Origin: Pseudoxanthomonas gei
Lineage (GTDB): Bacteria > Pseudomonadota > Gammaproteobacteria > Xanthomonadales > Xanthomonadaceae
DNA length: 64,000 nucleotides
Assembly: GCF_010119615.1 (NCBI RefSeq)
Contig: NZ_QOVG01000001.1
Coordinates: 434,001-498,000, forward strand
Direction: 5' to 3'
Positions 47,500-56,358 of this stretch are shown in pieces. Made by a program: the position numbers and the translations under genes. Positions within the stretch are counted from its first letter, which is position 1. Each line of letters starts with the position of its first letter. The notes beneath the pieces are model-generated. The model was not told the origin of the DNA, searched no databases, and was given only the letters and a program-made list of their open reading frames with translations.

Positions 47500-47647
47500 G
47501 TCCGGCCAGTGCAGGAGCAAGGCGCGGCCTTCTGGCCCTCTTCACGACGCCACGAGGTCGCAAAAGGCCGGGAGGACGATTGGAGTGGAGTCCCGATGTC
47601 CAGCTCCGTAGCGCCGGGCTTGCTCGGCTGCTCCTGCCTGCTGGTTT
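47500..47647. other. Intergenic stretch after the GH13 gene
   Basis: No gene seen. The stretch leads into the REP array and includes GC-rich inverted fragments (GGCTTGCTCGGCTGCTCCTGC) that look like decayed palindromes. Confidence 0.4.
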
Positions 47648-47960
47648 TGTAGGAGCGACGCAAGTCGCGAAGCGCTCATGGCCTGATTGCCAATGTTGCG
47701 GGAGGCCGGGATTTCCTGGCTTCGCGACTTGCGTCGCTCCTACAAGGCACAAGCGCCCCCGATCACTGCCGGGCCGGCTTGGTAGGAGCGACGCAAGTCG
47801 CGAAGCGCGCATGGCCTGATTGCCAATATTGCGGGAGGCCGGGATTTACTGGCTTCGCGACTTGCGTCGCTCCTACAGGCACAAGCGCCCCGATCACTGC
47901 CGGGCCGGCTTTGTAGGAGCGACGCAAGTCGCGAAGCGCGTATGGCCTGATTGCCGAATA
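47648..47960. repeat. Tandem array of GTAG-type REP palindromes
   Basis: GTAGGAGCGACGCAAGTCGCGAAGCG occurs at 47649, 47782 and 47913 (spacing 133 and 131 nt), shown here as GTAGGAGCGACGCAAGTCGC plus its continuation. Inverted copies GGCTTCGCGACTTGCGTCGC lie at 47718 and 47851. Each unit is therefore a pair of facing palindromes separated by GCATGGCCTGATTGCCAAT-like spacer. GTAG-ended REPs of this type are known from Stenotrophomonas. It lies between the convergent ends of the GH13 and LacI genes. Confidence 0.88.
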
Positions 47961-47985
47961 TGCCGAATGCCGCAGTGCGGCAAAG

Positions 47986-49023
47986 TCACAGGGCGCCGGA
48001 CGAACGCCTCAGGGCGAGCTTGACCGGAATGGTCCGGCTCTCTGCCGGCTCGTTATTGATCAGGGCCAGCAGCGTCTCTACCAGGATCCTGCCCGCCAGC
48101 TTGGTGTCCTGCTGCACGGTGGACAGGCTGGGGTTTACGAAAGCCGCCATCGGGATGTCATCGAAGCCCGCCACCGCCACGTCTTCGGGCACCCGCAGGC
48201 CATGTTCGTGCAGGGCTTTCATCGCGCCGATGGCGATCAGGTCGCTGGCCGCGAAGACCGCGTCGAAGGCGATGCCTTTTTCCAGCAGGACGCGCGCCGC
48301 TTCGTAGCCCGATTGCTCGGTGGTGACGGCATCGACCTGCAGCAGCGGCTGCACGCGCCGGTCCTCGGTCAACAAGGCATGCGCGTAACCGCGGTAGCGT
48401 TCGAAGAACTCGGGGTAATGGTTGGACGCATGCCCCAGGAAGGCGATGTTGCCGCGGCCCTGCGCCAGCAGGTGCATGGTGATGTCGTGCCCGCCCTGGA
48501 AATTGTCGCAACCGATGGAGATACCCGGCTGGCCCGGCAACACCGCGCCCCAGCGCACGAAATGCGTGCCCTGCTCCACCAGCCGTTCCAGCCGCGACTG
48601 CGATTCCAGGTAGTCGCCATAGCCCAGCAGGATCAGGCCGTCGGCCTTGTTGCTGTCTTCGTAATCGGCCTGCCAGTTGGTGGAAAGCTGCTGGAACGAG
48701 ATCAGCAGGTCATAACCCTGCAAGGCGCAGGCGCGGGTGATCGAGCCCAGCATGGACAGGAAGAACGGGTTGATCTGCGAATCATCCGGCGTGGGATCTT
48801 CGAAGAACAGCAGGGCGATGGTCCCCGAATGCTGGGTGCGCAGGTTCGACGCGTTCTTGTCGACCTTGTAGTTCAGCTGCTCGGCGATGGCCTGGATACG
48901 CTTGCGGGTTTCCTCGTTGACCATCGGGCTGCCGCGCAGCGCGCGCGAGACCGTGGGCTGGGAAACCCCGGCCAGGTGCGCGATATCAAGTGAAGTGGCC
49001 TTGCCCTTGATCGGCGGATTCAC
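47986..49023 (-). CDS. LacI-family transcriptional repressor
   Basis: 345 residues from the GTG at 49023, which has AGGA 5 nt upstream. The N-terminal helix-turn-helix is [20 protein letters not shown] (residues 11-30), including the hinge-proximal [11 protein letters not shown]. The remaining part is a periplasmic-binding-like ligand domain ([60 protein letters not shown]). It most likely controls the maltodextrin genes through the two shared palindromes at 42011 and 44080. It is convergent with the symporter-GH13 operon. Confidence 0.9.
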   Translation of the reverse strand: MNPPIKGKATSLDIAHLAGVSQPTVSRALRGSPMVNEETRKRIQAIAEQLNYKVDKNASNLRTQHSGTIALLFFEDPTPDDSQINPFFLSMLGSITRACALQGYDLLISFQQLSTNWQADYEDSNKADGLILLGYGDYLESQSRLERLVEQGTHFVRWGAVLPGQPGISIGCDNFQGGHDITMHLLAQGRGNIAFLGHASNHYPEFFERYRGYAHALLTEDRRVQPLLQVDAVTTEQSGYEAARVLLEKGIAFDAVFAASDLIAIGAMKALHEHGLRVPEDVAVAGFDDIPMAAFVNPSLSTVQQDTKLAGRILVETLLALINNEPAESRTIPVKLALRRSSGAL

Positions 49024-49094
49024 GGCGTTCCTGGGGCGGCTGGGGCAGCGCGGATGATGCCACGGACGCAGGCGGCGGGCCCGGCGTGGATGTA

Positions 49095-49817
49095 CTAGCG
49101 CCGGCCGCCGGCCAGTGCGGCCGAAGCGCCCTGGCCGCACCCGGCGTCCAGCAGCTGCGAATGCTGCAACCAGTCGCGGTCCGGATAGTAGGCGAACACG
49201 AACGAGCCGCCGCGGATGGTGTCGATCAGCTGCCTGGCCACCGCCGGGCGGACGGCCGGACAACCCAGGCTGCGTCCCAGCCGCCCCTGGCTGCGGATCA
49301 GGTCGTTGCTGACGTAGGGCGCGCCGTGGATGACGATGGCCCGCTCGTGGGCCTGGTCGTTGAATCCCTGCTCCAGCCCGCGCAGGCGCAGCGAATAACC
49401 GTTATGGCCCACGTAGGCCTCTTCGGTCTGGAAGCCGCCGAGGCTGGACATGTAGCTGCCCTCGCTATTGGAAAACCGGCTGGCCAGGTTTTCGCCGGTG
49501 TTACGGCCATGGGCTACCCATTCCTCGAACAGCAGGCGCGACCTGGCCAGATCGAACACCCACAGCCTTGGCTCGGTGGAAGGCCGGGAATAATCGATCA
49601 CGCTGAGGGTGCCGCCACGGGAGGCCGCACCGGGACGGCGCAGGGAGCAGGCCAAGGCCCGGGTAGCCAGGCTGAGGACCTTGCGGTCCAGCCGGGGCGC
49701 GCTGCGCGCCAGGGCATCGACCAGGGTCTCGGGGGCGGCTCGCTGCTGTGCATCCGCGCTGCAGGCCAGCAATGGCAGCAGCAGGCAGGAAAGCACATGG
49801 AATGGGCGAAGGCGCAT
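49095..49817 (-). CDS. Exported murein L,D-transpeptidase catalytic-domain-like protein
   Basis: 240 residues with a signal peptide (MRLRPFHVLSCLLLPLLACS). It belongs to the bacterial-specific group with the pattern RLWVFDLARSRLLFEEWVAH, AIVIHGAPYVSND and the active-site motif GRSLGCPAVRP, where the cysteine would be the nucleophile. The family (sometimes called YkuD_2) is predicted to act on peptidoglycan but is poorly characterised. It is 33 nt downstream of another L,D-transpeptidase gene on the same strand. Confidence 0.85.
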   Translation of the reverse strand: MRLRPFHVLSCLLLPLLACSADAQQRAAPETLVDALARSAPRLDRKVLSLATRALACSLRRPGAASRGGTLSVIDYSRPSTEPRLWVFDLARSRLLFEEWVAHGRNTGENLASRFSNSEGSYMSSLGGFQTEEAYVGHNGYSLRLRGLEQGFNDQAHERAIVIHGAPYVSNDLIRSQGRLGRSLGCPAVRPAVARQLIDTIRGGSFVFAYYPDRDWLQHSQLLDAGCGQGASAALAGGRR

Positions 49818-49850
49818 GGTGGCAAGGACCTGAGGGGTTCCCTGGGAAGT

Positions 49851-50984
49851 TCAGGGCGGACCATTTGCAATGGGTCCAGCTTGGTCCGATTCCAACACCG
49901 GTTGCAAGTCCTGTTCGGCCGGGGTTGCACGTACTGCCGGCAGATCGGTCAGCAGCACGGTCGCCCCGGGCAGCAGGGCCGCGTACAGCTTGCGCGCGAA
50001 TTCCGGCGCCACCTTCAGTGCCCCGTCGCGCCATTGCGCCTGCTGCACCGCCAGGCTCGCCGCATCGGCCCCAAGCAGGGGAAAGGCGGCCCACTCATAG
50101 CGATTGCGCTGCGGGTCCAGCAGGCTGGCGGTCTGGGTGATCTGGTTGCTCATGACCAGCAACACCGAGCCATGGACCGTGAAATCCGCCGCCACGGTCA
50201 GCCCGGCCTCGCCGATGGCCACGCCATTGCGCATTACGAAAACGCGTCGGTCACCCACGCTGACCAGCACGCTGACCGGACCCTGGGGCGACAGCGAATC
50301 GTCCCAGAAATAGCCGGGTTCGGCCTCGTTGACCGGCATCGGCAGGCCCTGCCGGCTGATCGGGGCGAGCAGCGCCGGGTGCACCACGCTGGGCGAGGAC
50401 GCGCGCGCATTGGCCACCACTACCGTGTCGCCGGTGCGGGTGATGGCGAAAAGCTTCTGCGCGAAGGCCTGCGGCAACCGCACGCAGCCATGCGACGCCG
50501 GGTGCCCGGGCAGCGCACCCCCATGCAGGGCAATGCCACCCCAGGTCAGGCGCTGCATGTAGGGCATGGGCGCGTCGTTGTACAGGTTGGAGCGGTGGTC
50601 CTTGTGCTTCTGCAGGATGGTGAAAATACCGGGCGGCGTTTCCTTGCCAGCCTTGCCGGAACTGATCGTGGACACGCCGATGGCAATGCCGTTGCGATAC
50701 ACGTAGGCGCGCTGCTCATCCAGGCTGACCACCAGCACCACCGGCCCGCTCGGGGCAATCTGCGGGTACCAGAGATAGTCGCCCGGCTTCAGCACCGGCG
50801 CGGGCAACGCCGGCTTCGGCTGCACCTGCGCCTGCGCGGCCACGTCCGCTACCTGGGCCTGCCCGTCCAGCGCCAGGGCCAGCACCAGCACCCCCAGGAG
50901 GTGCAGGAACCGGCTCCTTTGCAGGCCCGGCACGCGCAGCTTCCCAGCGTGGCCTGGCAGTCCGGGAAACACGCCGCGCGTCAC
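49851..50984 (-). CDS. L,D-transpeptidase (YkuD) with a second, degenerate YkuD-like domain
   Basis: 377 residues from a GTG that overlaps the thrC stop by 3 nt. A membrane/signal segment covers about residues 25-43. Domain 1 (about 78-192) has the catalytic motif HGGALPGHPASHGCVRLP with Cys167. Domain 2 (about 228-345) repeats the fold start: GPVSVLVSVGDRRVFVMRNG parallels GPVVLVVSLDEQRAYVYRNG, but the His and Cys of the active site are missing. It probably forms or exchanges 3-3 peptidoglycan cross-links or attaches proteins. Why it is coupled to thrC is not evident. Confidence 0.87.
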   Translation of the reverse strand: MTRGVFPGLPGHAGKLRVPGLQRSRFLHLLGVLVLALALDGQAQVADVAAQAQVQPKPALPAPVLKPGDYLWYPQIAPSGPVVLVVSLDEQRAYVYRNGIAIGVSTISSGKAGKETPPGIFTILQKHKDHRSNLYNDAPMPYMQRLTWGGIALHGGALPGHPASHGCVRLPQAFAQKLFAITRTGDTVVVANARASSPSVVHPALLAPISRQGLPMPVNEAEPGYFWDDSLSPQGPVSVLVSVGDRRVFVMRNGVAIGEAGLTVAADFTVHGSVLLVMSNQITQTASLLDPQRNRYEWAAFPLLGADAASLAVQQAQWRDGALKVAPEFARKLYAALLPGATVLLTDLPAVRATPAEQDLQPVLESDQAGPIANGPP

Positions 50985-52279
50985 TGCCAGGCTCCGAGCA
51001 GCCGATCCCGCAGGCTCTCGTAGTCAGGCTGCATGGCCTCGGCATGGGCCGGGCGCGCAAGCAGTTCCGCCAGGGCGGGAGGCACCGCCAGCGCACGCCC
51101 GATCAGGGGTTCGACCACACTCTCGAACTTGGCCGGGTGGGCGGTCGCGGCCACCGCCCACGGTCCGGCCGCGCCCTGGGCCCGCAAGTCCTGCAACACC
51201 TTCACCGCGGTGGCGGTATGCGGGCAGAACACTTCGCCATGGCGGGCGTGGCGTTGCCGGATGGTGTCGACGATTGCGGCATCGTCGACACTGCGGGCAC
51301 TGAAGTCCGCACGCAGCGCGGCATCGTCTCCCTGGTACAGCCAGCGCAGGCGTTCGAAATTGCTCGGAGCTCCCACATCCATCGCGTTGGCCAGGGTGGC
51401 GACACTGGCGGCGGGCACGTAGTCGCCGCCGCCGAAGTAGTCCGGCAGCACCCGGTTCGCATTGGTCGCCAGCACGATGCGGCCCAGCGGCACGCCCAGC
51501 CTGCGGGCAATGATCGCCGCCATGGCGTTGCCCAGGTTGCCGGTGGGGATGACGAAGTTCAGCGCGTCACCGGTGGCGCGCTCGTGCTCGAGCGCCGAGT
51601 GCGCGTAATAGCTCATCTGCGGCAGCAGGCGTCCCAAGCTGATGCTGTTGGCCGAGCTCATCGGCGCCGCGACCTGCAGCGCCTGGTCGTTGAGGGCCCG
51701 CTTCACCAGTGCCTGGCAGTCATCGAAGGATCCGGCCACGCGCAAGGCAGTGATGTTGTCGCCGAAACACCCGAGCTGGTGGGCCTGGCGCGGCGAGACG
51801 CGGCCATCGGGATACAGCACGATCACCCGCAGCCCAGGCTGGTTGTGGAACGCAGCCGCGACTGCGGCGCCGGTGTCGCCCGAGGTCGCCACCAGGATGG
51901 TCAGCGGCCGATCTTCCTGCCTCCGCAGGCGCGCAAGACACGCCGCCAGGAACCGCGCACCGAAGTCCTTGAATGCGGCGGTGGGTCCGTGGAACAGTTC
52001 AAGCACATGGTCGCCAGGCGTAGCCAACGGCAGCAGCGGCGCCGGGAAATCGAAGGCTTCCCCGCAGATCGCCGGCAGCTCGTCCGCCAGCGCGTCGCCT
52101 TCGAAGAAGGGTGCGATGAGTTTTGCAGCGGTGTCGGCCAGGTCGCTGCCGGGCTCGAGCGTGCGCACCGGCGGCAGACGTTCCGGAACATACAGGCCGC
52201 CGTCGGGCGCCAGTCCAGCGGCGATGGCCTGGCTGAGGGTGACGGTGGACGTGCTGTTGCGCGTGGAGATGAAATTCAT
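50981..52279 (-). CDS. thrC: Threonine synthase
   Basis: PLP enzyme converting O-phosphohomoserine to threonine. 432 residues from the ATG at 52279. The PLP lysine is Lys104 in FHGPTAAFKDFGARF, and LVATSGDTGAAVAAAF and IPTGNLGNAMAA bind the cofactor phosphate and substrate. The N-terminal MNFISTRNS is typical of the long E. coli/yeast-type enzyme. It follows thrB after a 49-nt gap containing a hairpin. The upstream extension is out of the conserved region. Confidence 0.95.
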   Translation of the reverse strand: MNFISTRNSTSTVTLSQAIAAGLAPDGGLYVPERLPPVRTLEPGSDLADTAAKLIAPFFEGDALADELPAICGEAFDFPAPLLPLATPGDHVLELFHGPTAAFKDFGARFLAACLARLRRQEDRPLTILVATSGDTGAAVAAAFHNQPGLRVIVLYPDGRVSPRQAHQLGCFGDNITALRVAGSFDDCQALVKRALNDQALQVAAPMSSANSISLGRLLPQMSYYAHSALEHERATGDALNFVIPTGNLGNAMAAIIARRLGVPLGRIVLATNANRVLPDYFGGGDYVPAASVATLANAMDVGAPSNFERLRWLYQGDDAALRADFSARSVDDAAIVDTIRQRHARHGEVFCPHTATAVKVLQDLRAQGAAGPWAVAATAHPAKFESVVEPLIGRALAVPPALAELLARPAHAEAMQPDYESLRDRLLGAWQ

Positions 52280-52301
52280 TGTCGGTCGATGATCCGTTTC
52301 T

Positions 52302-52324
52302 TTCCTTCTCCTCCGGGAGAAGGA
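52302..52324. repeat. CCTTCTCC/GGAGAAGG palindrome between thrB and thrC
   Basis: TTCCTTCTC and GAGAAGGAA form a perfect hairpin around CTCCGG in the thrB-thrC gap. The core is the same palindrome that makes up the outer half of the inverted repeats at 60338 and 60802. It may be a solo remnant of that element family, and may modulate thrC expression (inference). Confidence 0.7.
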
Positions 52325-52328
52325 ACAA

Positions 52329-53249
52329 CTAAAGCAGCTTCGCCGCCGGGCTGTCGATCGGCGACACCCAGGCCTGGCTGTCGAATCCCGCAGCCGCGAA
52401 CGCGGCCTGGATCGCAGGCGCCGATGCTTCGGCCTGCGCCCGCGTCTCGAACCACCCGAACACGCTGGGACCGGCGCCGGAAATGCTGGCGCCCATCGCG
52501 CCGGCAGCCAGTGCCGCCTGTTTAGCGGCCCCGAAGCCACCGATCAGCGGCGCGCGGCGCGGCTCAACCAGCACGTCCTGCAGGCCCGCACGCACCAGCG
52601 TCGCATCGCCGGCATGGCAGCCGGCAAGCACCAGCGCAAGATTCGCCGACTGGGCCACGAATTCGCCCAGCGCGTAGCTGCCCTGCAACGCTTCGCGCGC
52701 GCGTCGGGTTTCCAGAATCGCATCCGGATGCACCAGCACGCTGTGCCACTCCGCGGGCACGGGGATCTTCACCAGCCGCTCGGCCGTGGACAACACCAGT
52801 CCGCCCAGCAGCATCGGGCCGACGTTGTCCCCATGGAGTCCACCACTGGCGACCGCTTCCCCGCTCAGCGCGAACCGGTACAGCGCCTCCCGCGACAACG
52901 GCACGTCCAGCAGTGCGTTGGCCGCGACCAGCGCCGCCACGCAGGACGCCGCCGAGCCCCCCATTCCCGAACCCAACGGAATGCCCTTGTCGATCTCGAT
53001 CTCGAAACCGAAGGGCAACTCCAGCGCTGCGCGCAATGCGATCAACGACGCACCCGCGGTGTTGCCCGGCGCGTGCATGGGCAAGTCCACCGCGGCGCCG
53101 CGGATCGCGGCGATGCGGACTTCACCGGCCTCGATGCGCCGCACGGTGACGGTATCGCCGACGCCTTCGATCACATGTCCCAGGATGTCGAAACCCACGC
53201 CCACATTGCCGACCGACGCGGGTGAAAAAGCCTTCGCCACCGGGCTCAC
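52329..53249 (-). CDS. thrB: Homoserine kinase (GHMP family)
   Basis: Phosphorylates homoserine with ATP. 306 residues from the GTG at 53249 that overlaps the thrA stop (GTGA). The GHMP ATP loop is [18 protein letters not shown] near residue 90; the N-terminal [16 protein letters not shown] and C-terminal [13 protein letters not shown] motifs are also present. Order thrA-thrB-thrC as in E. coli. Confidence 0.95.
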   Translation of the reverse strand: MSPVAKAFSPASVGNVGVGFDILGHVIEGVGDTVTVRRIEAGEVRIAAIRGAAVDLPMHAPGNTAGASLIALRAALELPFGFEIEIDKGIPLGSGMGGSAASCVAALVAANALLDVPLSREALYRFALSGEAVASGGLHGDNVGPMLLGGLVLSTAERLVKIPVPAEWHSVLVHPDAILETRRAREALQGSYALGEFVAQSANLALVLAGCHAGDATLVRAGLQDVLVEPRRAPLIGGFGAAKQAALAAGAMGASISGAGPSVFGWFETRAQAEASAPAIQAAFAAAGFDSQAWVSPIDSPAAKLL

Positions 53250-55732
53250 AGCCTGGCCCCCTGCCCGGCCGCCACGCGCAGCACGTCGGCGAACACGCCG
53301 GCGGCCGTGACTTCGGGCCCGGCACCGGGACCCTGCACGATCAGGGGGTTGTTGCAGTAACGACGGGTGGTGAACTGCACGATATTGTCGGTCAGGCTGA
53401 GGTTGGCGAAGGCATGGGTCGCGGGCAATTCCACCAGCCCCACGCTGGCTTGGCCGTCGGCATCCAGCCTGGCCACGTAGCGCAGCACCTGTCCGTTCGC
53501 CTTTGCTTTTTCGAGCCGCCCGGCGAACACCGCGTCCACTTCGCCAAGCCTGGAAATGAAACCCTCGACGCTGGCCTCGCGCAGGGCGGCGGGCACCAGG
53601 CTCTCCACCGACACGTCTTCCAGGTTCAACCTGCGCCCGGCCTCGCGCGCCAGGATCACCAGCTTGCGCGCCACGTCCGTGCCGGACAGGTCGTCGCGCG
53701 GATCGGGCTCGGTGTAGCCCAGCCCTCGAGCCTCGGTCACCAGCTGCGAGAACGGCACGCTGCCGTCGAAGCGGTTGAACAGCCAGGCCAGCGTGCCGGA
53801 AAAAATCCCTTCCACCGACAGGACTGCGTCGCCGGTATCGATCAGGTCACGCAGGGTGGAGATCACCGGCAAGCCCGCGCCGACGGTTGCCTCATAACGA
53901 AAACGCGCGCCGCTGGCCGTCGCCGCTTCGCGGATGGCGTCGTAGCGGCTGCCGGGTCCGGCGCCTGCCTGCTTGTTCGGCGTGACCACGTGGATGCCGG
54001 CCGCCAGCCAGCCGGCGTAATGATCGGCCACCTCCGGGCTGGCACTGCAGTCCACGATCACCAGGTGCGGCAGGTGCGAGCCGACCAGGTGTGCGGTGAA
54101 GACATCCAGGTCCAGCGCCTGGCTGGCGTTGGCGAAGCGCTCGCGCCAGTCGCCGCTGATGCCGCGTTCGTCCAGCAGCATCTTCCTGCTCGAGGCAATC
54201 GCCCGCAGCCGCAGGTCCAGGTTGGCCTTCCCCAACAGTTGCGGTTGCGCCGCGCGCAGCTGGTCCAGCAGGGCCGCACCCACGTTGCCCGGCCCGATCA
54301 CGCCCACCGCGAAGGTCTGCGGCGACAGCCAGAATCCGGCATGCGCCGCGCGCAGGGCCTTGGTTGCGTCGGCGCTGTCGATGGCCACCGAGATATTGCG
54401 CTCGGAGGAGCCCTGCGCGATTGCGAGGATGTTGACGCGTGCCCGCCCCAGCGATTCGAACAGCCGCGCCGCCACGCCCGGCTGGCCGGCCATGCCGTCG
54501 CCCACCGCGGCCAGCACGCTGACCCCCTGGGTCAGCTGCACGCGCTGGATCTGGCCGATGTTGAGTTCGTGGGCGAAGGCGTTCAACAGCGCGGCCTGCG
54601 CGCGCAGCGATTCGGCGCTGCGGACCACGCAGCAGATGGAATGCTCGGAGGATCCCTGCGAGATCATCACCACCGACACCCGTGCTTCGCGCAGCGACGC
54701 GAACACGCGCTCGGCCGTGCCGGGCACGCCGATCAGGCCGGTGCCTTCCAGGTTCAGCACGGCCAGGTCGGGACTGAGGGTGAGGCCCTTGACCGGGCCG
54801 GTGACGTCGCGTTCGGCGGTGATGCGGGTGCCCGGATGCTCGGGGTGGAAAGTATTGCGGATGATGATCGGCAGCCCGCGCTCGATGGCCGGGGCCATGG
54901 TCTGCGGATGCACGACCTTGGCGCCGAAATAGGCCAGCTCGCAGGCCTCGTCGTAGCTCAGCGCGCTGAGCTGCACGGCTTCGGGCACGACCCGCGGGTC
55001 GGCGGACAGCACGCCATCGACGTCGGTCCAGATATGCAGCTCGGCGGCGTTGAACAGGGCGGCGAAGATCGCGCCGCTGTAGTCGCTGCCGTTGCGCCCC
55101 AGGGTGGTGACGCGATTGGCGCGGTCACGGGCGACGAAGCCGGTGACCACCACGCGCCGCTGCGGGTTGCGCCCGCGCCATTCGGCCAGGCGGGCCGCAC
55201 TGGTGTCCCAGTCCACTTCCACGCCCAGCTCGCGGCGGTCCACCACCAGCACCTCGCGCGCGTCCAGCACCACGCAATCCTCGCCCTTCGCCTTCAGGTA
55301 GTCGCCCAGCAGGCGCGCCGAACAGATTTCACCCAGCCCTTGCACCCGCTCCAGTACTTCATGGGGCAGCTCGCCGATCACCGACAGCGCGGCCAGGATC
55401 TCGGCCAGCTTCTCGAAACGCTGGTCCAGCCATTCGATGGTCGGGCCCGAATCCTCACCCAGCAGCGAGACCACCACGCCGCGGTGGCGCGCGCGCAGTT
55501 CGTGCCAGGGATCGCGCCATTCGGTGCGGCTGGCCGAAGCCAGTTCGCACAGGGCGATCAGGGCGTCGGTGACGCCTTTCATCGCCGACACCACGGTGAC
55601 CTGCTCGTCTTCGTCCCGGGCAAGCAGCAGGCTGGCGACGTGGCGGAAACGCTCGGCGTCGGCGACCGAGGTGCCACCGAATTTGTGCACGATGGTGCGA
55701 TGCGGATTGCTGGCGGGCGCGGCTGACGGCAT
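53246..55732 (-). CDS. thrA: Bifunctional aspartate kinase / homoserine dehydrogenase I
   Basis: 828 residues from the ATG at 55732. The aspartokinase half begins [16 protein letters not shown] (residue 13 on) and includes [16 protein letters not shown]; two ACT domains lie about 320-455 ([33 protein letters not shown]). The homoserine dehydrogenase half starts near 470 with [17 protein letters not shown] and includes [11 protein letters not shown] and [14 protein letters not shown]. It directs aspartate into the threonine branch and is normally inhibited by threonine. It lies behind a Thr/Ile-rich leader with alternative stems, which suggests attenuation. Confidence 0.95.
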   Translation of the reverse strand: MPSAAPASNPHRTIVHKFGGTSVADAERFRHVASLLLARDEDEQVTVVSAMKGVTDALIALCELASASRTEWRDPWHELRARHRGVVVSLLGEDSGPTIEWLDQRFEKLAEILAALSVIGELPHEVLERVQGLGEICSARLLGDYLKAKGEDCVVLDAREVLVVDRRELGVEVDWDTSAARLAEWRGRNPQRRVVVTGFVARDRANRVTTLGRNGSDYSGAIFAALFNAAELHIWTDVDGVLSADPRVVPEAVQLSALSYDEACELAYFGAKVVHPQTMAPAIERGLPIIIRNTFHPEHPGTRITAERDVTGPVKGLTLSPDLAVLNLEGTGLIGVPGTAERVFASLREARVSVVMISQGSSEHSICCVVRSAESLRAQAALLNAFAHELNIGQIQRVQLTQGVSVLAAVGDGMAGQPGVAARLFESLGRARVNILAIAQGSSERNISVAIDSADATKALRAAHAGFWLSPQTFAVGVIGPGNVGAALLDQLRAAQPQLLGKANLDLRLRAIASSRKMLLDERGISGDWRERFANASQALDLDVFTAHLVGSHLPHLVIVDCSASPEVADHYAGWLAAGIHVVTPNKQAGAGPGSRYDAIREAATASGARFRYEATVGAGLPVISTLRDLIDTGDAVLSVEGIFSGTLAWLFNRFDGSVPFSQLVTEARGLGYTEPDPRDDLSGTDVARKLVILAREAGRRLNLEDVSVESLVPAALREASVEGFISRLGEVDAVFAGRLEKAKANGQVLRYVARLDADGQASVGLVELPATHAFANLSLTDNIVQFTTRRYCNNPLIVQGPGAGPEVTAAGVFADVLRVAAGQGARL

Positions 55733-55771
55733 GGAACGTGGAACCCCTGGATGAGGTCCCCGCGCGGTCCG

Positions 55772-55850
55772 GGATGCGGGTTCCCCCGCATCCTGATCCG
55801 GGTGCGGGGACGTGGTTTGCGAAACTACGCGAACACGATCCACCGCACCC
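55772..55850 (-). promoter_or_regulatory. Candidate threonine attenuator upstream of thrA
   Basis: Four segments can pair alternately on the minus-strand transcript. Segment 1 inside the leader (GGGTGCGG, 55850-55843) pairs with segment 2 (CCGCACCC, 55807-55800). Segment 2 (CCCCGCA, 55809-55803) also pairs with segment 3 (TGCGGGG, 55790-55784). Segments 3 and 4 form a 9-bp hairpin GGATGCGGG-GGAA-CCCGCATCC (55793-55772). The sequence ACCCGGATCA occurs both in the leader and in segment 2. There is no U-run after the 3:4 hairpin, so termination may be imperfect or Rho-assisted. Confidence 0.5.
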
Positions 55851-55959
55851 CGTTGATCCGGGTAGTGGCGGTGGTAATGCGGGCAAGGCCGGCCGTATGG
55901 CTCGCGCCCGACAGGAACGTCGAGGCGGATGCGCTGGCGATGAGGGCGGCGGAATGCAT
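55825..55959 (-). CDS. thrL: Putative thr operon leader peptide (44 aa)
   Basis: An open frame from the ATG at 55959 ends 92 nt before thrA and reads, near its end, ARITTATTRINGVRWIVFA. The eight-residue core ITTATTRI has four threonine and two isoleucine codons, the same two amino acids used by the E. coli thr leader. Its last codons overlap segment 1 of the candidate attenuator. The peptide is longer than E. coli ThrL (21 residues), the Shine-Dalgarno is weak, and a shorter internal start cannot be excluded. Confidence 0.5.
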   Translation of the reverse strand: MHSAALIASASASTFLSGASHTAGLARITTATTRINGVRWIVFA

Positions 55960-56034
55960 GGCCCTAGGGGACAGGATGACCCCGGCGGCTGTCAAGTGTT
56001 GCAGTGCGACAAGTTGCACGTGCAACCAAAATGG

Positions 56035-56111
56035 TGGTGACCCCGGCGCGATTCGAACGCACGACCTGTCCCTTAGGAGGGGACCGCTCTATCCAGCTGA
56101 GCTACGGGGCC
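56035..56111 (-). tRNA. tRNA-Arg (CCU anticodon)
   Basis: 77 nt with encoded CCA, on the minus strand. Acceptor GGCCCCG pairs with CGGGGTC; the D-arm is GCTC-AGCTGGATA-GAGC. The anticodon arm GTCCC-CTCCTAA-GGGAC presents CCT, reading AGG, a rare arginine codon in this GC-rich genome. The T-arm is GTGCG-TTCGAAT-CGCGC. It is located between the thr leader and the cyanophycin genes. Confidence 0.95.
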
Positions 56112-56358
56112 TTGGCGGAAATTGTACCGGCTGCCGCGGTCCGCATGGCAGCCATCGGCAACGTGGAACCGCATCGCCAAGGCTCGTGACCCGGCCATAC
56201 GCTGCGCGTGCTAACTTTCCCTGGCCTGCGGAATGCTTTGCCCGCGGGCATCGGGGGCGGCTTCATCGGGGGGAAATCGGAATCCAGGCGGCGCAGGCGC
56301 CACTGGTTGCCGTCGCGGCGGCGAAGCGCACAGCCTTCAGTTCCAGGAGTGGTTTTGC

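Noticed and set aside
47648-47960. Possible CRISPR array
   Set aside because: Repeats are about 26 bp but arranged as facing palindromes with repeated, not unique, spacers, and there are no cas genes.
53222-55726. 834-codon plus-strand open frame opposite thrA
   Set aside because: Antisense shadow; the minus strand encodes complete aspartokinase and homoserine dehydrogenase domains.
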